Positions 57,228 to 64,000 of a DNA stretch of 64,000 bases are shown here, one piece after another. Position 1 is the stretch's first letter, and each line of letters begins with the position of its first letter. The position numbers and the translations under genes are program-made. Under the pieces are notes generated by a model, which made no database searches, was not told the origin of the DNA, and saw only the letters and a program-made list of their open reading frames with translations. This DNA comes from Pseudomonadota bacterium. GTDB lineage: Bacteria; Pseudomonadota; Alphaproteobacteria; Acetobacterales; Acetobacteraceae. Location: NCBI GenBank assembly GCA_021845985.1, contig JAJZES010000045.1, positions 1-64,000 of the forward strand. The letters run 5' to 3'.

Positions 57228-57896
57228 ATGTTCCTGCTGTCCGGCATCCTGATCATCGTCGTCGGCTTCTCCATCGGCCTCAACCCGCTGCTCGTCGTCG
57301 CCGTCGCCGGGCTGGCCACCGGCATCGCCGGCGGCCTGCATCCGCTCGACGTCATCGCCCTGTTCGGCAAGTCCTTCGTTGACAGCCGCTACATCGCCAT
57401 TGTCTGGCTGGTGCTGCCGGTGATCGGTCTGCTGGAACGATCCGGGCTGCGTGAGCGGGCGCAATACCTGATCTCGCGCATTGCCGCGGCCAGCGCCGGG
57501 CGCATCCTGCTGCTCTATCTGGCGCTGCGGCAGATCACCGCGGCGCTCGGCCTGCTGACGCTCGGCGGCCACGCGCAGATGGTGCGCCCGCTGATCGCGC
57601 CGATGGCCGAGGCGGCGGCGGAAACCCGGCTCGGCGCGCTGCCGCCGCGCGTCGGTAACATGATCCGCGCCTATGCCGCGGCGACCGACAACACCGGCGC
57701 CTTCTTTGGCGAGGATGTGTTTCTCGCCGTCGGCTCGATTCTGCTGATCAAGGGATTCCTCCAGCAGAACGGCGTCGATGCCGAACCCTGGCGGCTGGCG
57801 CTGTGGGCGATCCCGACGGCGCTGCTCGCCTTCGTCATTCATGGCACACGGCTGCTGCTGCTCGACCGGCGGCTGAAGCGGGAGATGGCGCGATGA
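57228..57896 (+). CDS. DUF969 family membrane protein
   Basis: 222 residues from ATG 57228, nearly all hydrophobic, with about six membrane segments. Opening FLLSGILIIVVGFSIGLNPL and ALFGKSFVDSRYIAIVWLVLP fit DUF969. A conserved GGHAQMVRPL with charged residues follows, and RAYAAATDNTGAFFGEDVFLA. The family pairs with DUF979 and is thought to be a transporter of unknown substrate. The start is 227 bases from the divergent ligase gene. Confidence 0.85.
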   Translation: MFLLSGILIIVVGFSIGLNPLLVVAVAGLATGIAGGLHPLDVIALFGKSFVDSRYIAIVWLVLPVIGLLERSGLRERAQYLISRIAAASAGRILLLYLALRQITAALGLLTLGGHAQMVRPLIAPMAEAAAETRLGALPPRVGNMIRAYAAATDNTGAFFGEDVFLAVGSILLIKGFLQQNGVDAEPWRLALWAIPTALLAFVIHGTRLLLLDRRLKREMAR

Positions 57897-58846
57897 TCCG
57901 CCTCGAATACGTCTATATCCTCGGCGGGCTGATGTTCGCCGCCTTCGCGGTGATGAACGCGCTCGACCGCACGCACACCAAATGGTGGCGCAACACGCTG
58001 TTCTGGGGCGCCTATGCGGTAACGTTCCTGTTTGGCTCCTACCTGCCGAACGTCGTCAACGGCGTGCTGGTGATCATCATGGTGCTGATCGCCGGTTTCG
58101 GCGGCATCGGCCGCGGCGCCGAACGCACCACCAGCCTGGCCGAACGGCAGGCATCGGCACGGCATTTCGGCAATCTGCTGTTCGTGCCGGCGCTGACCAT
58201 CGCCGGGGTGGCGGTGTTCGGCACCGTGGTACTGAAATACGTGCAGATCGGCGGCGTGCCGCTGTTCGAACCCAAACAGATCACCCTGGTCTCGCTCGGG
58301 CTTGCCACCGTGGTTGCGCTGATTGTCGGCTACGTCATGCTGCGTCCGCCGGCGCTGGCGCCGATCGAGGAAGGGCGGCGGCTGATTGATCAGGTCGGCT
58401 GGGCGGCGGTACTGCCGCAGATGCTGGCGGCGCTCGGTGCGGTGTTCGCGGCGGCGGGCGTCGGCAAGGTGATCGCAACGCTGGTCGCGGCCTATATCCC
58501 GATCGACGTGCCGCTCGCGGTGGTTGCCGCTTACACCATCGGCATGGCGCTGTTCACCGTCATCATGGGCAACGCCTTCGCCGCGTTTCCGGTGATGACG
58601 GCGGGGATCGGGCTGCCGCTGATCGTGCATCACCTCGGCGGCAACGCCATCGTCATGTCGGCGATCGGCATGCTGTCCGGCTTCTGCGGCACGCTGATGA
58701 CACCGATGGCGGCCAATTTCAACATCGTCCCCGCCGCCCTGCTGGAGCTGCCCGACCGCTACGCCGTGATCAAGGTGCAGGTGCCGACCGCCATCCTGAT
58801 GCTGATCGGCAACACGGCGCTGATGTATTTCTTCGTCTTCCGCTAG
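57893..58846 (+). CDS. DUF979 family membrane protein
   Basis: 317 residues from ATG 57893, overlapping the DUF969 stop as ATGA. About nine membrane segments; YVYILGGLMFAAFAVMNALD starts it and GNAFAAFPVMTAGIGLPLI, SGFCGTLMTPMAANFNIVPA are conserved blocks. DUF969/DUF979 pairs are widespread and likely make one heteromeric transporter. Substrate unknown; its place beside a CoA ligase and an acid importer hints at organic acid or amino-acid-derivative traffic. Confidence 0.86.
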   Translation: MIRLEYVYILGGLMFAAFAVMNALDRTHTKWWRNTLFWGAYAVTFLFGSYLPNVVNGVLVIIMVLIAGFGGIGRGAERTTSLAERQASARHFGNLLFVPALTIAGVAVFGTVVLKYVQIGGVPLFEPKQITLVSLGLATVVALIVGYVMLRPPALAPIEEGRRLIDQVGWAAVLPQMLAALGAVFAAAGVGKVIATLVAAYIPIDVPLAVVAAYTIGMALFTVIMGNAFAAFPVMTAGIGLPLIVHHLGGNAIVMSAIGMLSGFCGTLMTPMAANFNIVPAALLELPDRYAVIKVQVPTAILMLIGNTALMYFFVFR

Positions 58847-58860
58847 CAGCGGGGGGGGCG

Positions 58861-58885
58861 GCCGGCCGACCCTCGCCGGGCCGGC
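58861..58885 (+). terminator. Hairpin between DUF979 and the ABC transporter operon
   Basis: GCCGGCC pairs with GGCCGGC around an 11-base loop, followed by GGGTTTTGG. It starts 14 bases after the DUF979 stop, so the transporter genes from 58955 may have a separate promoter. Confidence 0.55.
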
Positions 58886-58954
58886 GGGTTTTGGCCCCTT
58901 GCCGTTTACGGCAGGGATGGGCAATCATGCCGGCTTCGGGAGGGTCAGGAACGA

Positions 58955-59749
58955 ATGGCGGAAACCGCCGACGTGCTCGTGCTGCACGGCATCGCCATGC
59001 GATTCGGGGCCGTGGTGGCGCTCGCCGGCGTGTCGTTCGCGGTGCGGCGCGGCGAAATCTGCGGCCTGATCGGGCCGAACGGCTCGGGCAAAACGTCGCT
59101 GTTCAATTGCATCAGCGGCTTCTACCGGCCGCAAGCGGGCAGCGTGCATCTCGACGGCCGGCCGGTCGGGGCGCTGCCGCGGCACCGCATGGCGGCGCTG
59201 GGCATCGGCCGCACCTTCCAGAATCTGGCGCTGTTCCGCAGCATGAGCGTGCGCGACAATATTCTCACCGGCGCGCATCCGCTTGGCCGCAGCGGATTTC
59301 TCGCCAATGCGCTGGCGCTGCCGGCGGCGGCACGCGACGAGCGGGCGGCACGGCAAAGTCTGGAGACGGTGCTGGACCTGCTGGATTTGCGCGCGGTGGC
59401 GGCGCTGCCGGTCGGGGCGCTGCCGTTCGGCACCGCCAAGCGGGTGGAAATCGCCCGCGCCCTGATCGCACGGCCAAAGCTGCTGCTGCTCGATGAGCCC
59501 GCCTGCGGGCTGAACCATTCGGAGGTCGATGACCTGTGCACCTTGTTGCTGCGCATTCGCGGCGAATTCGCCCTCAGTATTCTGCTGGTCGAGCACCATA
59601 TGAGCCTTGTGATGCGGCTGTGCGACCACGTCGTCGCGCTCGCCGCCGGCACCTGCATCGCCGATGGCACGCCGGCACAGGTGCAGCGCAATCCCGATGT
59701 CATTCGCGCCTATCTCGGCGCCACGCCAGCCGATGCCCGCGCTGCTTGA
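58955..59749 (+). CDS. livG: Branched-chain-type ABC transporter ATP-binding protein (LivG)
   Basis: 264 residues. Walker A GPNGSGKTS near 45, Q-loop FQNLALF, Walker B LLLLDEPACGL and switch His in VEHHMSLVM. The ABC signature is LPFGTAKRVEIARAL rather than LSGGQ, a variation normal for LivG. It energises uptake of amino acids or, in many soil bacteria, aromatic acids. Its stop overlaps livF by 17 bases. Confidence 0.93.
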   Translation: MAETADVLVLHGIAMRFGAVVALAGVSFAVRRGEICGLIGPNGSGKTSLFNCISGFYRPQAGSVHLDGRPVGALPRHRMAALGIGRTFQNLALFRSMSVRDNILTGAHPLGRSGFLANALALPAAARDERAARQSLETVLDLLDLRAVAALPVGALPFGTAKRVEIARALIARPKLLLLDEPACGLNHSEVDDLCTLLLRIRGEFALSILLVEHHMSLVMRLCDHVVALAAGTCIADGTPAQVQRNPDVIRAYLGATPADARAA

Positions 59750-60443
59750 GGTGCGCGGCCTCACCGCCGGCTATGGCGCCGGCGAGGTGCTGCACGGCAT
59801 CGACATCGATGTGGCGAGCGGCGGTGTCACCGCCCTGCTCGGCGCCAACGGTGCGGGCAAGACGACGACCCTGCGGGCGATTTGCGGCATGCTGCAGCGG
59901 CGCGGCGAAATCCGCTTCGACGGGGCGCGCATCGACGCCGCGGCGACCCAGGCGATCACCCGTCGCGGCATCGCCCATGTGCCTGACGGGCGCGGCACCT
60001 TTACCGATTTGACGGTGGAGGAGAATCTGCGGCTCGGCGCCTATGTCCGGCGCGACGGCGGTGTTGCCGCCGACATCGCCGCCATGTTCGAGCATTTCCC
60101 GGTGCTGCGGGCACGGCTGCGCCAGACGGCGGGGCTGCTCTCCGGCGGTGAACAGCAGATGCTGGCGATTGCCCGTGCCCTGCTGTCCCGCCCGCGTCTG
60201 CTGCTGCTGGACGAACCGAGCTTCGGACTCGCCCCGCTGGTGGTGCAGCAGATCTTCGCCATCCTGCGGCGCATCCGTGCCGAGTGGAACATCAGCATCC
60301 TGCTGGTCGAACAGGATGCCAGCCTCGCGCTCGACTTCGCCGACCACGCCTGCATCCTCGATGCCGGCCGCATCGCCCTGGCCGGTCCCGCCGCGACGGT
60401 GGGCCGCGATGAGCAGGTGCGCCGCGTCTATCTCGGCTATTGA
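59733..60443 (+). CDS. livF: Branched-chain-type ABC transporter ATP-binding protein (LivF)
   Basis: 236 residues from ATG 59733. Walker A GANGAGKTTT, GRGTFTDLTVEENL, canonical signature LLSGGEQQMLAIARAL and Walker B LLLLDEPSFGLAPL with VEQDASLAL. It pairs with LivG on the two membrane subunits. Confidence 0.94.
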   Translation: MPALLEVRGLTAGYGAGEVLHGIDIDVASGGVTALLGANGAGKTTTLRAICGMLQRRGEIRFDGARIDAAATQAITRRGIAHVPDGRGTFTDLTVEENLRLGAYVRRDGGVAADIAAMFEHFPVLRARLRQTAGLLSGGEQQMLAIARALLSRPRLLLLDEPSFGLAPLVVQQIFAILRRIRAEWNISILLVEQDASLALDFADHACILDAGRIALAGPAATVGRDEQVRRVYLGY

Positions 60444-60448
60444 CGCCG

Positions 60449-61324
60449 ATGTCGGCGCTCCTGCACCAGACATTGTCGGGTCTCGCCACCGGCGGCATCT
60501 ATGCGTCGGTGGCGCTGGCGCTGGTGATGGTCTATCGCGCCACCCGCCATCTCAATTTCGCGCAAGGCGAGATGGCGACCTTTTCGACCTATATCGCGCT
60601 GACGCTGATCCAGGCGGGCGTGCCTTACTGGGCGGCGTTCGCGCTGACCGTGGTGCTGTCCTTCGCCCTCGGCGTGGCGCTGGAGCGGCTGTTGCTGCGG
60701 CGCATGGCGCAGGCGCCCGGATTGTCGGCGGTGGGCGTTTCCATCGGCCTGCTGCTGATCTTCAACGCGCTCAGCGGCTGGCTGTTCGGCTATACCGTCA
60801 AGCAGTTTCCAAGCCCGTTCGAGGGCCGCAGCGGCGGCGTGCTCGGCGGCCTCGTCTCCGGCCATGAGCTTGGCATGACCGCGGTAACGGTGGTGTTGTT
60901 GCTGCTGGTCTATGGGTTTTTCCGCTTCACCCGGCTGGGCCTTGCCATGCGTGCTGCCGCCGGCAACGCCGAATCGAGCCGCCTCGTCGGCATCGACGTC
61001 GGCTGGACGCTGGCGATCGGCTGGGGCATGGCGGCCTCGCTTGGCGCCGTCGCCGGAATGATGGTGGCGCCGCTGGTGTTTCTCGACCCCAACATGATGT
61101 CCGGCGTGCTGCTCTATGCCTTTGCCGGCGCGCTGCTCGGCGGCATCGACAATCCGTTTGGCGCCGCGGTCGGAGGCTTCGCCGTCGGCGTCATCGAAAA
61201 TCTCGGCGGTGCCTATATCGTCGGCACCGAGTTGAAACTCACCCTGGCGCTGGTCATCATCGCCGCGGTGCTGGTGCTGCGCCCGGCCGGGCTGTTCGGC
61301 CGTGCCGTGGTGGTGCGGGTATGA
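60449..61324 (+). CDS. livH: Branched-chain-type ABC transporter permease (LivH)
   Basis: 291 residues from ATG 60449 (a TTG at 60440 is also in frame). About eight hydrophobic segments. LSGLATGGIYASVALALVMV and RHLNFAQGEMATFSTYIALT are the family's N-terminal blocks; the EAA-like loop is RLGLAMRAAAGNAESSRLVGI. It forms the transport channel with LivM, whose start overlaps its stop (ATGA). Confidence 0.94.
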   Translation: MSALLHQTLSGLATGGIYASVALALVMVYRATRHLNFAQGEMATFSTYIALTLIQAGVPYWAAFALTVVLSFALGVALERLLLRRMAQAPGLSAVGVSIGLLLIFNALSGWLFGYTVKQFPSPFEGRSGGVLGGLVSGHELGMTAVTVVLLLLVYGFFRFTRLGLAMRAAAGNAESSRLVGIDVGWTLAIGWGMAASLGAVAGMMVAPLVFLDPNMMSGVLLYAFAGALLGGIDNPFGAAVGGFAVGVIENLGGAYIVGTELKLTLALVIIAAVLVLRPAGLFGRAVVVRV

Positions 61325-62274
61325 GCCGGCTGGCCGCGGTCGGCGTCGCCGTGCTGCTGATCGCGCCGGCGTTCGTGCTCAGCGGCTATCACCTGTTCCA
61401 GACGACGATGCTGGCGGTCTATGCGCTGGCCATACTCGGGCTCGACCTCGTCACCGGCACGACGGGTCAGGTCTCGCTTGGTCATGGCGCGTTCTACGCC
61501 ATCGGCGCCTATGTCACGGCGATCCTGATGGCCAGTTTCAACTGGCCCTATTGGGCGACGCTGCCGGTTGCCGGCGCGGTCTGCGCGGCGCTCGGCTTTG
61601 CCATCGGGTTGCCGGCGCTGCGGCTGCGCGGCCCGTATCTGGCGCTGGTGACGCTGGCGCTGGCCGCCGCCGTGCCGCAGATCCTGCGCGCCAAGGCGCT
61701 AGAAACCTGGACCGGCGGCGCCCAGGGCATCGTGCTGAGCGGGCCGGAGGTGCCGGCGCTGCTGCCGCTGTCGGCCGACCAGTTCCTTTATCTGTTCGTG
61801 CTGGCGATTGCCGCGTTGCTGTTTCTGGCGGCGCATCTGCTGCTGCGCGGGCGGATCCGGCGCGCCATGGCGGCGATCCGCGACCACCCGCTGGCCGCCG
61901 AGGCGGCCGGCATCGATGTCGCGGCGATCAAGACACGTGCCTTCGCCATCAGCGCGCTGTTCACCGGCATTGCCGGCTCGCTTGGCGCGCTGGTGGTGCA
62001 GTTCGTCGCCCCCGACAGCTTTGAAGTGATGCTCTCCATCGCCTTGTTTGTCGGCCTCGTCGTCGGCGGCACCGGCTCGCTGCCGGGTGCGGTGGCGGGC
62101 GCCGGCTTCGTCCTGTTCGTGCCAAATCTTTCAGAGCTGGTCAGCAAGAGCGCGCCCGGCGTGGTCTATGGCGTGCTGCTGGTGGCGGCGCTGTTCGTCA
62201 TGCCGTCCGGCGCCGCCGGTGCGCTGCGCCGTCTCGTCGCGTCCCGCCGCCGCGCGCGGCCCGATACCGCATAA
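61321..62274 (+). CDS. livM: Branched-chain-type ABC transporter permease (LivM)
   Basis: 317 residues. TTMLAVYALAILGLDLVTGT and GQVSLGHGAFYAIGAYVTAI are LivM hallmarks, with IRDHPLAAEAAGIDVAAIKT as the coupling loop and VLFVPNLSELV near the end. About nine membrane segments. It is the second permease subunit of the same complex. Confidence 0.94.
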   Translation: MSRLAAVGVAVLLIAPAFVLSGYHLFQTTMLAVYALAILGLDLVTGTTGQVSLGHGAFYAIGAYVTAILMASFNWPYWATLPVAGAVCAALGFAIGLPALRLRGPYLALVTLALAAAVPQILRAKALETWTGGAQGIVLSGPEVPALLPLSADQFLYLFVLAIAALLFLAAHLLLRGRIRRAMAAIRDHPLAAEAAGIDVAAIKTRAFAISALFTGIAGSLGALVVQFVAPDSFEVMLSIALFVGLVVGGTGSLPGAVAGAGFVLFVPNLSELVSKSAPGVVYGVLLVAALFVMPSGAAGALRRLVASRRRARPDTA

Positions 62275-62289
62275 AGGAGGACATGGATC

Positions 62290-63492
62290 ATGCTGACCAG
62301 AAGAACGCTGCTTCAGGGCACCGCCGCCGCGTCGCTCGTGCCGGCCGGCCGCGCCCTCGCCGCCGACATGCCCGGCGTTACCGCGAGCGAAATCCGCATC
62401 GGCAACACCAATCCGCACAGCGGCCCGGCATCCGCCTGGGGCGTCATCGCCACTGCCGAGGCGGCGTATTTCCAGATGATCAACGACCAGGGGGGCATCA
62501 ACGGGCGCAAAATCGCCTTCCAGTCGCTCGACGACGGCTACAGCCCGCCGCGCACCGTGGCGCAGACGCGCAAGCTGGTCGAAGAAGACGAGGTTTCCTT
62601 CATGTTCAACGGCCTCGGCACCGCCTGCCAGACCGCCGTGCGGCAATACCTGAATGCGAAGAAGGTGCCGCAGCTTTTCGTCGCCACCGGGGCCGACAAG
62701 TTCGGCGACCCGCAGCATTTTCCGTGGACGATGGGCTGGAACCCGAGCTACCGCACCGAAGCGGCGATCTACGGCAAATACCTGGTGCAGGAAAAGCCGA
62801 ACGCCAAGGTCGGCGTGCTCTACCAGAACGACGATTTCGGCAAAGACTATCTGCTCGGCCTCAAGGATGGCATGGGCGAGCATTACGCCAGCATGGTGGT
62901 CAAGGAGGTCTCCTACGAAAGCACCGACCCGACGATCGACAGCCAGGCGATCAGCCTGCAATCCGCCGGCGTCGATGCCGTGGTGACCGCAGCGCTGCCC
63001 AAGATCGCCGCCCAGATGATCCGCAAGATCGCTGATCTGAACTGGCATCCGCTGCATATCATGAGCAACGTATCGGTCTCCGTCGCGGCGGTGCTGATCC
63101 CGGCCGGGCCGGAGAAGGCGATCGGCATGCTGACCGCCGCCTATCAGAAGGACAATTCCGATCCGCGCTGGGTCAACGATCCGGGCATGGAGGAATGGCG
63201 CGGCTTCATGAAGAAATATCTGCCCAGCGCCGATCTCGCCGACGCCAATTTCGGCTATGGCTTCGCCACCGCCGGCACCATGGCCCATGTGCTGCGCCAG
63301 TGCGGCGACGATTTGTCACGCGCCAATGTGATGAAACAGGCCGCCAGCATCAGCGGATTGCAGGCACCGACCTTCCTGCCCGGCGTGCTGATCGCCACCA
63401 GCCCGAGCAACTTCCACCCGATCCGCGCCATGCAGATGCAGAAATGGGACGGCGCCGCATGGCAATTGTTCGGCCCGGTGATTACCGCCTGA
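62290..63492 (+). CDS. livK: ABC transporter substrate-binding protein (LivK type)
   Basis: 400 residues with a signal peptide starting TRRTLLQGTAAASLV, twin-arginine-like, cleaved near ALAAD. The periplasmic binding domain opens EIRIGNTNPHSGPASAWGV and contains GINGRKIAFQSLDDGYSPPR, QNDDFGKDYLLGLKDGMG and SVSVAAVLIPAGPEKAIG. The type 1 fold is used by LivK/LivJ and by aromatic-acid binders. The strong AAGGAGG at 62274-62280 lies about nine bases upstream. Together with the CoA ligase the likely ligand is an organic acid, by inference. Confidence 0.9.
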   Translation: MLTRRTLLQGTAAASLVPAGRALAADMPGVTASEIRIGNTNPHSGPASAWGVIATAEAAYFQMINDQGGINGRKIAFQSLDDGYSPPRTVAQTRKLVEEDEVSFMFNGLGTACQTAVRQYLNAKKVPQLFVATGADKFGDPQHFPWTMGWNPSYRTEAAIYGKYLVQEKPNAKVGVLYQNDDFGKDYLLGLKDGMGEHYASMVVKEVSYESTDPTIDSQAISLQSAGVDAVVTAALPKIAAQMIRKIADLNWHPLHIMSNVSVSVAAVLIPAGPEKAIGMLTAAYQKDNSDPRWVNDPGMEEWRGFMKKYLPSADLADANFGYGFATAGTMAHVLRQCGDDLSRANVMKQAASISGLQAPTFLPGVLIATSPSNFHPIRAMQMQKWDGAAWQLFGPVITA

Positions 63493-63504
63493 GCCGCCGG
63501 CCTG

Positions 63505-63532
63505 CACCCTCTCCCGCCGGCGGGAGAGGGTG
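63505..63532. terminator. 28-base perfect palindrome between convergent genes
   Basis: The 12-base arms CACCCTCTCCCG and CGGGAGAGGGTG flank CCGG, making 14+14 perfectly self-complementary bases. It starts 12 bases after the livK stop and lies 54 bases from the convergent acyl-CoA dehydrogenase stop. It would form the same hairpin in both transcripts. I recall CCCTCTCCCG-type hairpins as very common intergenic elements in high-GC proteobacteria. Confidence 0.7.
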
Positions 63533-63585
63533 GCGCCGGGACACTCGCGGGCGTCGGCGACGGATCACCAACGCGCGCGGCCCGC

Positions 63586-64000
63586 TCAATTCACCGCGGC
63601 GAGTTGCCGCAGATGGTGGTCGCTGTCGCCAAACAGCGACTCGATCATCGTCAGTCGCTTGAAATAATGCCCGGCCTTGTAGTCGCGCGTCATCGCGATG
63701 CCGCCGTGCAACTGGATCGACGCCTGACCGAGCGCGCGCGAGGAATCGTTCATCTGCACCTTCGCCGCGGCCAGCGCCGCCCGCCGTTGCGCCGCGTCCG
63801 GTGCCTCTGCCATCATCGCCGCATACATCGCCATCGACCGCGCCTGTTCCAACTCGACCAGCATATCCGCGGCGCGGTGCTGCAACGCCTGAAAACTGCC
63901 GATGGCGACGCCGAATTGCTGGCGGGTTCGGAGATATTCGACGGTGATGTCCTGCAGCACCGTCATCGCCCCGACCGCTTCGGCGGCGAGCGCGGCGATG
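63586..64000 (-). CDS. Acyl-CoA dehydrogenase, C-terminal part (truncated by window end)
   Basis: The frame runs open to base 64000 (the ATG at 63966 is internal). The visible 138 residues are the C-terminal helical domain: AALAAEAVGAMTVLQDITVE, YLRTRQQFGVAIGSFQALQH, AADMLVELEQARSMAMYAA, QLHGGIAMTRDYKAGHYFKR. These are typical FAD-dependent acyl-CoA dehydrogenases. The N-terminal substrate domain and active-site base are missing. It may belong to the same catabolic island as the CoA ligase, on the strand opposite the transporter. Confidence 0.92.
   Translation of the reverse strand, partial: IAALAAEAVGAMTVLQDITVEYLRTRQQFGVAIGSFQALQHRAADMLVELEQARSMAMYAAMMAEAPDAAQRRAALAAAKVQMNDSSRALGQASIQLHGGIAMTRDYKAGHYFKRLTMIESLFGDSDHHLRQLAAVN

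Overview
The window reads as chromosome from a very GC-rich alphaproteobacterium, most likely Acetobacteraceae or a near relative. This is inference from codon use, from the order tolA-tolB-pal-cpoB-tilS-ftsH-folP-glmM, and from Hint_2-type and NPDV-repeat proteins that I associate with that family. It is densely packed. Stop/start overlaps (ATGA, GTGA, TGATG) join many same-strand neighbours, and several convergent pairs overlap at their 3' ends. I saw no rRNA, complete tRNA, CRISPR array, insertion sequence or phage gene.

Layout. 1-10425 (+): Tol-Pal envelope machinery (tolA end, tolB, pal, cpoB), then tilS, ftsH, folP, glmM and thiD. 10409-14902 (-): an aldose-epimerase-like protein, an RND transporter permease and FtsB. 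15029-18287: a secreted Trp/His/Gly repeat protein and two glycosyltransferases. 18322-21740 (-): trpE and a PpiD/SurA-type chaperone. 21827-31266 (+): tpiA, secG, a RelE/ParE-type toxin-antitoxin pair, pyrG, a conserved unknown, kdsA, an SDR, a pyridoxal kinase, a GT2 glycosyltransferase, a Hint-domain protein and a CBS protein. 31245-37877: ChaC-like protein, small lipoproteins, cytochrome b561, a tannase-family esterase, SixA-type phosphatase, a degenerate SNase-like protein and citrate synthase. 37878-38317 is the one long gene-free stretch; it is strikingly AT-rich and leads into an orphan gene. 38948-42330: small conserved protein, rpmG, a PleD-type diguanylate cyclase, a methyltransferase and a glycine-zipper lipoprotein.

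42338-52010 is a surface-polysaccharide locus: a GT4-like transferase, a giant NPDV-repeat/GT2/GH99-like fusion, a small NPDV-repeat protein, a left-handed-beta-helix acetyltransferase, the full dTDP-L-rhamnose set rfbBACD, and a GT2 transferase. 51928-54391 holds an RluA-type pseudouridine synthase, a TrmH-type methyltransferase and a D-2-hydroxyacid dehydrogenase.

54395-64000 looks like a catabolic island. A phenylacetate-CoA-ligase-like gene is translationally coupled to a homologue of DpgC, the cofactor-free arylacetyl-CoA dioxygenase known from glycopeptide-antibiotic pathways. Divergent from them are a DUF969/DUF979 membrane pair and a complete branched-chain-type ABC importer (livGFHMK). 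An acyl-CoA dehydrogenase is cut by the right edge. The combination suggests uptake, CoA activation and oxygenation of an aryl or other organic acid, and is the most interesting system here.
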